DNA of 64,000 nt from Schistosoma mansoni (GCF_000237925.1 NC_031495.1:64462939-64526938), one strand, 5' to 3'; counted from the stretch's first letter, positions 19,378 to 30,170 are shown. Notes: a model not told the origin generated them from the sequence alone. Numbers and translations are program-made.

Positions 19378-19515
19378 AGATGGCTAGTAGTAGAATCTAG
19401 AACTCACGTTTTATCCTATTCGGTACTTGTCAGCTGAATATATTTGCATGCCAGGGTTGATGTTCACTTCGGGACTCGAACCTAGTGTCGTTTGTTTCAA
19501 AAATCAAATGAATCA
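19378..19515 (-). mobile_element. Family A relic
   Basis: GATGGCTAGTAGTAG, ATCCTATTCGGTACTTGTCA and GGGACTCGAACC are recognisable; the ribozyme is destroyed. Confidence 0.5.
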
Positions 19516-20060
19516 ATAGTTCATAATTTTACTATATATTAATCTGTTCATAATCATATGATCCACACTAATATTTCAGGGGAATAACAGATATCCGTAT
19601 ATTTAATGAATGAATATTACATATAAGAAGATGATTTCTAATGAGATTTTCACTTCATAAGCTACCTTGCAGGTTATTCAGTTTGCTCATTCAACAATTC
19701 AGTATGTACTACGGTGTCGTGTTCATAGAAGACGTATCTAGATGGCTAATGAAATGAAATCGTCAGTGAAAATTACACTAATAGACAAAACTAACGGAAA
19801 AGTGCTTAATACTTCACTTTTATTGAACACTGAAAGAGGATGATTCTTATATTTATAAGACGGTTAAGTTGTAAAAAAGGGGATGCAATATCCACAGAAC
19901 AACAAAGTATACAGTGTTTGAAAACACGTGATTCGTCAACTACTTTCCCACCAAACATTTACAACAAGGTTATTGATTTTGTGATACAAGAGATGCAAGC
20001 AAAATACATTATATAATATAATATACCCTTATGGGCCAGGGTAATCTTGCACTGGTTTTC

Positions 20061-20260
20061 AGGTGAACCAGACACCATCCAGACTTTCACGCGGCAACCC
20101 AAACATTACAGCTCAATCCCGCTTAACAGGAGAGCCAGACACTGAACAGGCTTAGCCCAAGCAGTACAGCTCAATCCCGCCCTATAGGAGAACCAGACAC
20201 TATAAAGGCTTCAACGTTACAATCCGAACAGCTCAGCCCAATCCTGTGGCGCAACCACTC
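20061..20260 (+). repeat. Tandem repeat, about three ~60-bp units
   Basis: AGGTGAACCAGACACC, AGGAGAGCCAGACACT and AGGAGAACCAGACACT each followed by (A)CAGCTCAATCCCGC or a variant. Confidence 0.6.
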
Positions 20261-20459
20261 AGGTACCAAACACTCTGGTGGACCAAAGCAAAATACATAG
20301 ATGATATTATTTTTGAGTACGCCATTGTTATTGTAAGGATGGCTCGTTGGCAAACTCAAGAAGCTCAGAAAGAGCCGAAGACATTCCATCCAATCACCGC
20401 TAGAGGAACATTCTAGAATGTCGACGTGTAGCTTCCCTATCGGATGGATAGGCAAGACC

Positions 20460-20665
20460 CCCTATGTGCCTATTGGCTGTTCGAAATGATGACTTACTTT
20501 CAGCCAATAAACTATAAATACATGAGATTTTTGTGCTATATTTGACACTGTTTGGGAATAACATTCCTACTTACTAGTCTTCTCTCTTGCGGGTTCGATC
20601 GTTCAAGTAGTCTTGTAGTACGCGGCATAGCAAGAATCAAAGCTCTTGATATTACAGTTATCGGT
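20460..20665 (+). mobile_element. LTR-like segment
   Basis: CCAATAAACTATAAATAC (CCAAT box next to a TATA box) and a downstream C/T-rich stretch ending in TTACAG. Looks like an LTR promoter of another family; no second copy is seen here, so the call is weak. Confidence 0.25.
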
Positions 20666-21298
20666 GTATTTATTATGATAGTCATCAATCTTCTGAGCAT
20701 AGAGTAGTGTCAAGAGAACTGTAGGAGATGTGATATGATTGGCGATTGTATGTGCATTAATAGACACTCATTATTAAATATGTCATTTCCCTCAAATTAC
20801 CGATTTTTACTCTGAACTCACTGAGGGTAGATTGGTTTGTCGTTGTATTGAATACAGTGTCGTCTGTTCTATATTCTAGTATTCTATTTTCGGTCGTTAC
20901 TCGTGTATCCAGTATAACGCGTCCCAGTCTGTGTTTATCGCACCACTAGAGTAATTAGTCTAGTAGTGGTATACTCTTGGTCACAGGCCGTATAATAGTA
21001 GTATAATACAAACGGGAAATATTTGGATTCTCCTGTTATGTCAATGACTGTGCTAAAGAAAAAGCATTTCTACAACGTTATGGACGTTCTGGAATGATAG
21101 AAAAAACAACAGTTTAGTCTCAGTATTTCCTTAATCGGAAGACTGGAACGTTAAGTTTGAGAATGAATAGTGTAAATAGGGTCAATTTCAGTTCTGTTAC
21201 AGGTTACTGAAAATCATATACAAGTAGAAAGCAGGAAACACAGATTAATAACAGCAAGGAGGACTTATAAATCCGTCGTCACATTCGTGCTTACTCAG

Positions 21299-21784
21299 GT
21301 GGATTTTAATTCACTTAATCCTCTAAACATACTATACCAACGAGAACACATAGGAAGGTATATTCACGTTGATTGTTGATAACAAATTACCACAGATTTG
21401 ATCATAGCCGTTAAACTGCGTTTGTAGTAACTTAGTTGAAAGATGTTATAACAGGTTCCTGATCTGTTCACTCCATTTTCTAGCCAACAATCTGTATAAT
21501 TCAAGATTATTCTGTTTAAGTGTCATTTTCTAAAGTTGTACGATCTTATCTATGATGCTTCAATAAATATCTTACCATGTAGTGAAAATAAGATTACGTC
21601 ATCAAGTGTTCGGAGATTTCAAGCATCACAAAGAAAGTTGCGTAATGATCTGGATGTTGAAGAAGAAAAAGAAAAAGAAAATAATTTACAATTACGAAAT
21701 ATGAGAAATAATAGTCCACTTGACAGATATGAAAAAGAAACGGATAATTATTATCAAAAGTCACGACATGTTTGTGATAACTGA
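21299..21784 (+). CDS. Last two exons of an unidentified gene
   Basis: Exon 21299-21357 follows acceptor ttactcag, reads VDFNSLNPLNILYQREHIG and ends at donor GTATA in phase 2. A second exon begins after the AG of ...ccatgtag (about 21583) with the single base T needed to keep frame. It reads ENKITSSSVRRFQASQRK, then a Glu/Lys-rich probable coiled coil (LDVEEEKEKENN) and ends SRHVCDN with TGA at 21782-21784. AATAAA follows within 10 bp of the stop. Composition is protein-like and no repeat family covers it. I do not recognise the family and could not place earlier exons with confidence. Confidence 0.4.
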
Positions 21785-22489
21785 GTACCGAATAAAAATG
21801 ACTGAAAGTGATTTTTAGGACTACATAAGAATTACAGATCGCACATTGAGTTCATGCCAGAATTTCAAAAGCTTTAATGATGCGTGTGTTTTTGCTACGA
21901 CCTTCTGGTCCCAGTCGTTCAACTGTCCAGGTGATGTCGAAAGATAATTCCAGTGAGATTACGTGATACACATTTTACTACAGTAAGTTTTGTTCTAAGA
22001 CTCATCAAATCACTATGGTCACGATATTGCACTTTCTAAAATGATATTGCAAATAAGGTTCTCTCCACTGAACTGTCTTCATATTTTTCTCCAGTGATAC
22101 ATTTAATAACCTTCGTCAACTGCTGTCGTTGGTTATGTACAGAAACCGGGATTTCATTTTTTAAAATCCTGACTGAGCTAGTTCTGTAAGATAGTTTTAG
22201 AGGTAAGAATGCTTCATCAGAAAGAAGACAGGAGGCACAGAGATAATATGACTTAGACTTATATGCCCATCTATAATTTCCTGAGTCTATCAGCTCTAAA
22301 CATCTGTCATATCAATGTACTCAGAACAGTGGTCATATTGTAATTGTGAGCTTGTGATTTGATCAGTCTTAAGAATTCATCAACATGATTTGAGTATCAT
22401 TTAAGTAATCAGCTAGAGTGAAGTTGATCGATAGAATTAGATCAATATTAAGATCAGCGATGTATATGAATCCTAAGGAAAGCAAAGAT

Positions 22490-22660
22490 TTAATGTATCT
22501 ATTCCATGGCTATCAACTCTGAGCCATATCATCCAATATTTACAAATATTGACTACAATAATCGTACTGACCTCAGCCACGCAGTCTGCACCTACCAATA
22601 CGTCTCATTCCAACATTCAATGACTTCATCGATTGATCCTCAGCATAAACATATTTATTG
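22490..22660 (-). mobile_element. Decayed RTE-1-like C-terminal fragment
   Basis: The - strand carries the block around the DMAQ.. end (CTCTGAGCCATATCATCC on +) and GTCTGCACCTACCAATACG, as in the 32590 and 43585 copies. Confidence 0.45.
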
Positions 22661-22996
22661 CTAATTCAGTGAGTCATGACTGCCAACATCTAAAATCATC
22701 TGGGTTATATCCATCTAAGCTATACATCAATAGTTTTTAACCCCTTCACTTTCATCATCGACAAATAGTGCTCTGTATCAAATGTTATTGGATGATCTAG
22801 TGTATATCAAAGACAGTAAGCCTTTTAAATATTCATAACCATTTCTGGTAAAAATATTTTACTAAATTATTAATACTACTGAAAGTAGTTAAGCAGTAGT
22901 GTTTTAGGTCAACCATTATTATTAGCTTTATTCAATAATATGTTCATGGTAAATATAGGATTTTCAGCACAAAATATTTCAACAGGTTTCCGTTTC

Positions 22997-23184
22997 TCAC
23001 TTCTCGGTCGATTCTGACGATGAATACTGAGTGATCACCAGATAGAAGTTAGCAGTCCAGTCAATCGACATCTGAACAATGTACATTCTTTTCGCTGCAT
23101 ACATATTGCCAGTAACCATGATACCTCTGATTGAACGTTTTGTAACTTGTGCAACGAAAGGTTGTACACTTTCCACAGACGCAC
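22997..23184 (-). CDS. Possible last exon of an unidentified gene
   Basis: Acceptor cctattcag on the - strand ends at 23185. The exon starts in the second base of a codon, reads ASVESVQPFVAQVTKRSIRG, IMVTGNMYAAKRMYIVQMS, IDWTANFYLVITQY and stops at 22997-22999. AATAAA lies about 65 bp downstream on the same strand. The order of IRGIMVTGN, YIVQMSIDWT and F loosely resembles the core strands of an F5/8 type C (discoidin) domain; that match is weak and partial. No upstream exon was found. Confidence 0.33.
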
Positions 23185-23287
23185 CTGAATAGGTTATGCG
23201 AATAATAACCATAATGCTGCATTAAAATAAACAAAATTAGAAAACTTGTTGAAGTATCTATATGGAAGGAACAGGTAGCCCAGATAT

Positions 23288-23712
23288 TTGATCGATAGCA
23301 TTCGATAAGCACTAAGAAGGACTTGACATGCATGACATCGATCACCACCCAGTGATCAATCAATTGTGATTACATCTCAGTCCTACAGGAGGTCGGTCGC
23401 CACCCGAATAGCTCAGTGGTAACGTCTCTGACTGTGAAGCTGAGTGATACGCGATCGAATCCGTGAGGGAACACCAGTTCCCTCAAGATTACAGGTACAC
23501 CTTGCCAACGAGTGCCAAGTAACACGAAACCCGGGTCCAGGGTTTCCTATTGACCACCTCCAACCACCATCTTATCTCAACATAGTGCACACAGTGTCGA
23601 GCCACCTAGACTAGTTGCCATATTGCAACTTGATCGATAGCATTCAATCAGCACTAAGAGGGACTTGACACGCATGACATTGATCACTACCTAGTGATCA
23701 ACAAATTGTGAG
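23288..23712 (+). mobile_element. Family C SINE, 1.24 units
   Basis: TTGATCGATAGCATTC at 23288 and again at about 23630; TTGACA at 23323 and 23665, again a 342-bp period. A-box TAGCTCAGTGG at about 23409 and B-box GATCGAATCC at about 23453 are perfect. Confidence 0.72.
23499..23543 (+). ncRNA. Hammerhead-like fold of family C with altered core
   Basis: Same as at 8047-8091 base for base, including CCAACGA, GAAA and CCCGGG. Confidence 0.6.
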
Positions 23713-24056
23713 CAGGCCACCGTATTTAATTAGGAGAAAACATTTGTTTAGAAATATTAATTTTGCATTGTACAAAGGTTTATGTGCTTGTTTACTTATC
23801 TAAATACAATTTTAGTAAAGTGAAGAGCAAAGGGATGAGTTTTTCGCAAATTATTGGTTAGGCAATCCAACTAATATATTACCTGTTACATCCTTGAATC
23901 TGTCTACCCACTTTAGTGCCGAGTATGACTTGTCTAATGTAGATTAAGACCTTGACCCGATAGGTTGACTGGCTTAACCTTGAGGCTAGTATGCGTGAGT
24001 TCGAAGTGGGGGTAGAGAGACGAAAACTATTCTGTCCCTGATTGGCTGGCAAGCAC

Positions 24057-24082
24057 GCGAGAGAGAGAGAGAGAGAGAGAAG
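24057..24082 (+). repeat. (GA)n run
   Basis: GAGAGAGAG inside a segment with CCAAT-like and AATAAAG-like motifs on -; possibly an LTR, unproven. Confidence 0.7.
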
Positions 24083-24689
24083 ACAAAGACAGCTGGAACA
24101 CTAATCACTTTATTCCAACCCCGATCTAGCACTCGAATTCCCAATTCAGGTTAGGGTGAAAAGTTACATGAATAAATAGATGAATAGGCTGACCACAACG
24201 TACAATAATAAGGGAAATACAATTGTGTCCAAAACCGGGGGATTGTAGTAGAAAATAGAGTACAAAAGGTTACGTCTAAATTACAATAGCTTTAGAACAG
24301 AAAATGCTATGGCAGTGAATTATACATCAAAAGAAAGCTCATGATCTGTAGAATAGGCCAGGGGCAAAAGTAAATGTTACAGTTTTACAAGCTTTGAATT
24401 AAATGAATTAACGTCCCCAAAAATAGCTTCCGTAATTTGTTAAGGCTTCTTGTTTCGCGGTTCACATCATTACCTAAGGGTTAAAATTAAGGTTTCTTAA
24501 GAAACAATTAGTATCTAGTATTGTTTCATCTAAATCAATGAGAAATATTTTCGATAAATCATTCTAGTCAGTCTGAAAGGAACCTTCTTCCTTTAGTTTC
24601 ATGCTAGTTAACACTTTTCAGATGTCCGTAACTACAATACTGAGAAATAACATGATAGATTATGTAACCGAGAGATGTGGACTTGAATA

Positions 24690-24900
24690 CTACAAGCATC
24701 AATTCCCTCAAGATTACGGTTATGCGTGTCTTGTAAGTGCCAACTCTCACAAAATCTAAAGTTTCTTGTCGGCTATCTCCAACCATTTAAAATCTACACA
24801 TAGCTCATTCAGTGTTAAGTCACCTAGACTAGTGACCGTATTGTATTATGATCCATAGAATTCTATCAACACTAAATGACTAAACAAACATGACACTTGC
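24690..24900 (+). mobile_element. Family C SINE relic
   Basis: TTCCCTCAAGATTACGGTTA, CACCTAGACTAGTGACC and ATCAACACTAAATGACT align with family C; the ribozyme region is destroyed. Confidence 0.45.
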
Positions 24901-24909
24901 CATTGCTTA

Positions 24910-26260
24910 GTGTTTTTCTTCATGGTTTTATCTTTATCTAGAATTAGTTTTCTAATTATGTTACTTAACAGATCAGTGGTTAATGGATGTCAACTTATGA
25001 TGTAGCTCGATTGATTTTCAATATCATTGGTGAGGTACGGGCTATTCATTGATTCTGATGATCTTATATGCCACTGAATTCACGCCTTGATGAAAATACC
25101 ATTGTTGGGATGATCCTGCGAATTTCTCGCAATCGACATGACAAGCTTATGAAACATTAAGGAGCATTTCATCCAATCAGTGTTTGACTAGAAGTTTTGT
25201 TAGTAACATAGCGAAAATGAAAAGTCACATTTAGAGATTCTGATTGACTGATTGCTAACACTGTTACTATGTTTAGTAGGATTCTAGAATTTTCATTAAA
25301 ACCCAAGGACTTTTAAAATACTATAAAAAACCTATATTTTCTGTACAAAAATGAACCTTTGGAGTAAGGGGCTTCTCGTATATTTTGTGCCTTTTCTCTC
25401 GTGTTCAAGTCGCTGTGTAGTTCTAGCTTGGGGGTACAAGACCAGCTTAGGATCCGAATATAGCGTTCAATCAACAAGACGTACCAACCATAATTGATGA
25501 TTTAGAGATATATATTCAGCTAACATATCTTGAAGTGAACTGTATATTAGAGTATATTACAATTCATGGACCGTGATAAGTTGTAAAACTACTATGATCC
25601 AAAGAGTATGAGAAAGTCGCTTTTGGTTTACATTGAGTCTAACGGTAAACGAAATTAACTGTCCTGAATTCTGCTCTATTTGGACATGGCTCACTTTTGT
25701 CAAGTCGATGCAATCTACTTCGAAATTAAGGAAATGGCCACAAACCTTAATAATGGCTATTGTTAAGCTTTAGAGTCTTGTCATTTAGAATGATGAAGAC
25801 GTAACAAATTGATCAATAGAATTTGATGAACATTGAAGAAACATAAAATTGTCCATTATTCAGTTATCAATCAGTGTAAATTTCTCAGCGTTATTGGACG
25901 TCAGCTGCTCCCAAGTAGTTAGGTGAGAGGTGATGTCTTTTACTGTGGTACTAAATAACAGGGCTTTGAACATAAGAAAAATAGATACTCTGAACGTTAC
26001 AGTTACAACTTGGTTATGTGTACTAATTAATACAAGATCTAAATCCAGGTCCTGTCATCTTCAATCACCTAAGAGCGGGTTAAATATTTAAACCATATCC
26101 TGAAATCAGATATCGTATCTGGTCACTCGTATCATTGTTATCATGTAATTTTATAATTATAGATTTTACTCATCTGTAAATGGTTTCCTAACGTGCATTT
26201 GTGAATGTAATGTGAGCTATCTCATTCCTGGAGAAATATTCCACATTTATAAGCATTAAA
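24910..26260. other. Unassigned AT-rich stretch
   Basis: No long frame, no recognised repeat and no convincing splice-bounded exon on either strand. Confidence 0.4.
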
Positions 26261-26269
26261 ATTAATATT

Positions 26270-26800
26270 TAGTGTTCTGGACTTAACTGGCTGGGCTAGA
26301 CAGGATGCAGGACCGACAAGTACTCTAACCTTCTCGTACGGGTTTCATGTGTCACTGGTCCGATCGATAAATCGCTGCTCTCCGATTGGCGGGAATCATA
26401 ACGCAGCCCGCCTGTTATATCCTAGTGAAGACAAAAGTACGGGTAACTCCCAGGACCTATAAACGGACCATTATTATGTATATATTCCTATTGTCTGACT
26501 ATTGAGTAACTAGATTATGTATATCTCTATTCATCTTATTATAAGCTTCATTTTGACCTATGGATTATTATTATACGATTTACTGTTCCTAAATTATATT
26601 CAGTTTATTGATTATTGTCTCCCACGTTCACAGCTACATTTGACTTGATCTTGTACAAATATTATTTTCTATTTGATGGTGTGATGTGGTCTGTCTGTCT
26701 AGTATATAAATAAAGTGTGTTTGAAATAAATGATTCGCATAGATTCGCATAACAGAAGCTGTAATTGATGTTCTGGACTCAATTGGAAGGGCTAGGTGGA
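26270..26800 (+). repeat. LTR-like repeat, ~500 bp, with TGTTCTGGACT at both ends
   Basis: TGTTCTGGACTTAACTGG at about 26274 recurs as TGTTCTGGACTCAATTGG at about 26771. The end block (GATGGTGTGATGTGGTCTG ... GTATATAAATAAAG) recurs at 8360-8450 (+) and 41080-41200 (-). The ~500-bp spacing of the direct repeats suits an LTR or a Penelope-type pseudo-LTR. Confidence 0.4.
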
Positions 26801-26989
26801 TAAGAGACCAATAAGGATTCTAGACTACTCATACTGGTCGAACGTCATTGATTTGGCACAGTGCTACAATTGGAAAGGTCGATTTCAATAGGTGGATAAC
26901 TCACGTGATAAAAAGCCGGACATAAGACCACAACGAATTAGCATACATCCTATTTTTTATAAAGTCATAACAAGTTTTTAAGTAATTAA

Positions 26990-27552
26990 TTACTTGTTTA
27001 CTTATTTACAATGCAACTCCTTGTGTATGTGAAGCACTTTCTTCTTCATGACCGGAATATAACAGCATCTCACCTGAAGCTAGTCTTTGTTGTCCAACCT
27101 GTGTCCAATGTGTTTCACTGATTACAAGCATCTCCAGGTTGTATCTTTTCATTTCCGAAGCAACTTGGATAACTCTTCCGGTCTCCCCACATTATACGAA
27201 CATTTCATGTACCTAAATTAATGGTTGCTCTAATTGTCAGAAAGAGCATCAACCTCGTGACTTCTGAAGGAAATCGGTTTTCATCATGATACGTCATAAC
27301 TCTTCTAAATAAAAACTTTCTAACTCCCAGGGCAGAGTTTAAATGATTTGAATTATTTTTTCTGGTTAGCGTTTTTTCTTAGAGAGTTAGTTTTCTATAG
27401 GATGGGGTCACTAACCCCATGCTCAACCCTCTTCCTTTACCCAGGCTTGAGACCTCCAGTATCCCCAGAGGAGCTCCAGGCAGAGTTACTTACGTCCATT
27501 AAACTTCATGGAGGAGCCATAAGCTGCCCATCGGCATTCTTCATCGAACTCT
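26990..27552 (-). mobile_element. RTE-2 5' UTR plus start of endonuclease, next to a 3' end
   Basis: On the - strand, 27487-27353 is the ~135-bp 5' UTR, with a 7-bp hairpin ATGGGGT/ACCCCAT. It leads into a frame-broken endonuclease start resembling TWNVRTMW and ISETHWTQ (about 27230-27000). Just upstream, 27552-27488 is a decayed RTE-2 3' end with a GTAAGTAA tail. This suggests a head-to-tail arrangement of two copies. Confidence 0.6.
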
Positions 27553-27740
27553 AATTACCAAGATTAATAGTCATTATTATAATTCTTCTTTTTCATTGAT
27601 TACATTATTATTCTTATTAATTTTTCTTAATGGATTAGTAGGGAAGAAAAGAAAAAAATTGATTTTTAGATAAATAAATATTTTCCATTCTATAAAAATT
27701 GGGGGGATAGTTGGATTTATAAATAACAAAGTAATATTAA

Positions 27741-27870
27741 CCAATGAATGAACGAAGAATAATTGACCAATCAAATTTGTCCATATATTTTCATTAACCA
27801 ATAGGATTATAGTTTGATTTAAGGTCAAAATAAATGGTCATATATAAATGATCTATATTTTGAAAGAAGT
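27741..27870 (+). promoter_or_regulatory. Promoter of USP copy 1: CCAAT cluster and TATA box
   Basis: CCAAT at 27741-27745, GACCAATC at 27765-27772 and AACCAAT at 27796-27802, followed by TATATAAA at 27841-27848, 63 bp before the start codon. The spacing suits a pol II promoter with NF-Y-type boxes. The arrangement recurs upstream of copy 2. Motif-based, no start-site evidence. Confidence 0.45.
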
Positions 27871-27910
27871 TAAACCTCAGTACTCATTTTGTAATTAAAC
27901 TGATCAAAGG

Positions 27911-28435
27911 ATGATGGATAGAAGACCATCAGGATTTTCAAAACCCCCAATTATTGGTTCACGTTCTATATTAATTGCTATTGATGGTTCAGAACATTCA
28001 AAAAAAGCATTTGATTATTATTTGAAATGGTTACAAAGACCAGATGATTCTGTGACAATCTATCATGCTGTTGAACCTGTTTCATTACCAACTATATCAT
28101 TATCTAATCCAATTAGTATACCAAGTGATGAATGGTCAAATATTGTACAAACAAATGTTAAACGTGTACGTGAATTAGAGAAAGATTATAGTGCAGATTG
28201 TTTAGCACATAATTTAACGTATCAATTTTTATATGAATCAGTAGATCATATTGGTGCATCTATTATAGAAAAAGCTGAAAAATATAATGCATGTCTAATT
28301 ATAATTGGTAGTCGTGGATTAGGTGCTATAAAACGTACAATTATGGGTAGTGTTAGTGATTATGTTGTACATCATGCTAATACAACTATATGTGTTGTAC
28401 CATGGATTGATGAAACTACACAAAGTACATCATGA
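27911..28435 (+). CDS. Universal stress protein (UspA family), copy 1
   Basis: Intronless 174-codon ORF for a small soluble alpha/beta protein. Residues ~18-26 (SRSILIAIDGSEHS) form the first strand and loop with the conserved Asp. GSRGLGAIKRTIMGSVS near residue 132 is the exact G-2x-G-9x-G-S ATP-binding motif of ATP-binding UspA proteins, and the end (VVHHANTTICVVP) is the usual last strand. Length fits one Usp domain. The paralog begins MERRPSG, so the second ATG (27914) is as good a start as the first. Upstream are CCAAT boxes and a TATATAAA. Family members bind ATP and are stress- or stage-induced in flukes and plants; the cellular role here is inferred only from the family. Confidence 0.93.
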   Translation: MMDRRPSGFSKPPIIGSRSILIAIDGSEHSKKAFDYYLKWLQRPDDSVTIYHAVEPVSLPTISLSNPISIPSDEWSNIVQTNVKRVRELEKDYSADCLAHNLTYQFLYESVDHIGASIIEKAEKYNACLIIIGSRGLGAIKRTIMGSVSDYVVHHANTTICVVPWIDETTQSTS

Positions 28436-28605
28436 AATTAAACATACTATCATCATGTAAACGGTGTATGTGTATGTGTGTGTGTATATGATTCCAGAAA
28501 TTCCAAAAAAGGTTGGTTATATCTTGTATCACTCATCGTACTTCTATTTAAAACTTAGTTACTTTCATTTTTTTTAGTTTCTATGTCCTTTATGTTTGGG
28601 AGAGA

Positions 28606-28624
28606 TAGAGAGAGAGAGAGAGAG
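28606..28624 (+). repeat. (GA)n run downstream of USP copy 1
   Basis: Short GAGAGAGA run about 170 bp after the stop codon. Confidence 0.7.
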
Positions 28625-28845
28625 CGGCGGGGTGGAGGAAAGAATGAAGTGTTCAATGGAAACCATTTTTTTTTCAATATTTGTTACTTTGTACTCATTT
28701 AATTGTTATCATTAATATAAGTAAACATAATTATTAGAAAGTCATTAATTAGACTTTTTTCTTTTTACAGTGTTAGACGGGACCATTTTTAGAAAAAAAT
28801 CGATGTCTAATCAAAAAATATGTATCCATTTTTATGAAGTACTGA

Positions 28846-29148
28846 TGTAGTGTGGTCTATTTATATCCATATAAGTAGTATATGGTGATGGTCAGACATA
28901 GAATGTATTTTGGCAGAATATTGATAAGGAACGAACACGAATGAAGCGCAATTGGTATGAAAATGCATGAACAATGGAATTAGAGAAGATGAACTAATAT
29001 TTATAGAAGGAACAGTGAAGATTGAGACAATTGATTGTTATTTTGCAAATTAACTGTTTACTGTATGGTTATCAGAATTTACTGAGATAGTCTGTAATTT
29101 GTGTTTAAATTCATTCGATTGTCCCCACCCGTGTTCTTGTTCGCTACA
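28846..29148 (-). mobile_element. Solo LTR, 303 bp, with 4-bp target duplication
   Basis: Starts TGTAG and ends CTACA, as expected of LTR ends, with CTGA on each side (28842-28845 and 29149-29152). It contains a TATATAAG-like box and a polyadenylation-type region. No internal domain is attached. It is written on + but the promoter-like TATATCC/GGATATAAG reads on the - strand copy. Confidence 0.7.
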
Positions 29149-29159
29149 CTGATAGGAAG

Positions 29160-29335
29160 AGATATTGTTACTAGGTGATTTAGATCAGAGGGGGTTTTGT
29201 GGAGAATTTAGTATTTTCATAGTTGAAATCATGAGTCAATTGAAGCTAAACAACCATGGAAAACCTGGAAGCACTGGACGGCCGTTTCGTTCTATTGTGG
29301 GACTCCTCAGCAGTGAGCATCCACGATCCTGCCTA
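29160..29335 (-). mobile_element. Family B SINE, 5'-truncated
   Basis: Tail (CATGAGTCAATTGAAGCTA on +) plus the ribozyme at 29271-29316 (-): CTGAGGA and GAAA intact, one mismatch in stem II. Confidence 0.72.
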
Positions 29336-29429
29336 ACATTTAGCCTAACATTAAACTTACGTATAATTATTTGAAAATGGATTGATCCATTCATTACTGA
29401 AGAATAATCAATTCTATATTGTATTTTAG

Positions 29430-29880
29430 TCAATGTAAACATGGGTGGGGACTATCTTATAAAAATCTGATAACCATACAGTTAACAGTTACTTTGCAAA
29501 CTATCAAACAATTGTCTTAGTGTTTACTATTGTTGTTCATGCATTTCCATACCAATTGCGTTACGTTTCCATTCTTTCCTTATCGATCTTCTAGCGAAAT
29601 ATATTCTATGTCCGACCATCATCATATACTACTTATGTAGATATAAGTAATCTACACCACAGGATAATCTTCAATATTAATCAATTAGTTCATTTCATCA
29701 AAAAAAACAACAATCTACTACAATGTTAAATTAGAAGTAGTCAATTGTACTCCATATAGTTCAGTAATAATATTCTTAATAATGACATGTATTTGACTTT
29801 ACAATGACTGTATACTCCTTTAAGATTCCTGATAAAGATTATTGATAAGTGATAACTAATGAGAAAACAAGGTATAGGAT
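29430..29880 (+). mobile_element. LTR of the 303-bp family with internal deletion, plus shared flank
   Basis: LTR part 29430-29661, then the flank shared with 18795-19010. Confidence 0.5.
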
Positions 29881-30170
29881 TGATGGATAATGGCTAGCAG
29901 TGGAATTCAGGACTCGCGTTTCGTCTTATTTGGGACTCGTCAGCTATCTCAGAGTTGATATTCACTCTGGGACTCGAAAGAAATACTGTTCGCTTTAAAT
30001 GCCATCACGTTATCCACTTAGCTACTGAGTTTCTGTTTATAGCGCTTGTGAATTAAGGCAATATCGAGGCATTTTGCACAGTATGCACATATGCCAACAA
30101 GAGAATGATCAATAGTAGTCCTAAACATCAATGAGGAGATTCAACCAAATAATATCAAGTGATTTTAAGG
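29880..30170. mobile_element. Family A SINE: body on -, tail on +
   Basis: Same arrangement as 19010-19290, with the ribozyme at 29905-29944 (-). The 5' strand of stem I is deleted. Confidence 0.72.

Noticed and set aside
20640-20700. Hydrophobic possible exon after TTACAG (VIGVFIMIVINLL)
   Set aside because: Too short, ends in a stop without a donor or poly-A context; probably chance.
24604-24786. 60-codon - frame
   Set aside because: Overlaps a decayed family C SINE.
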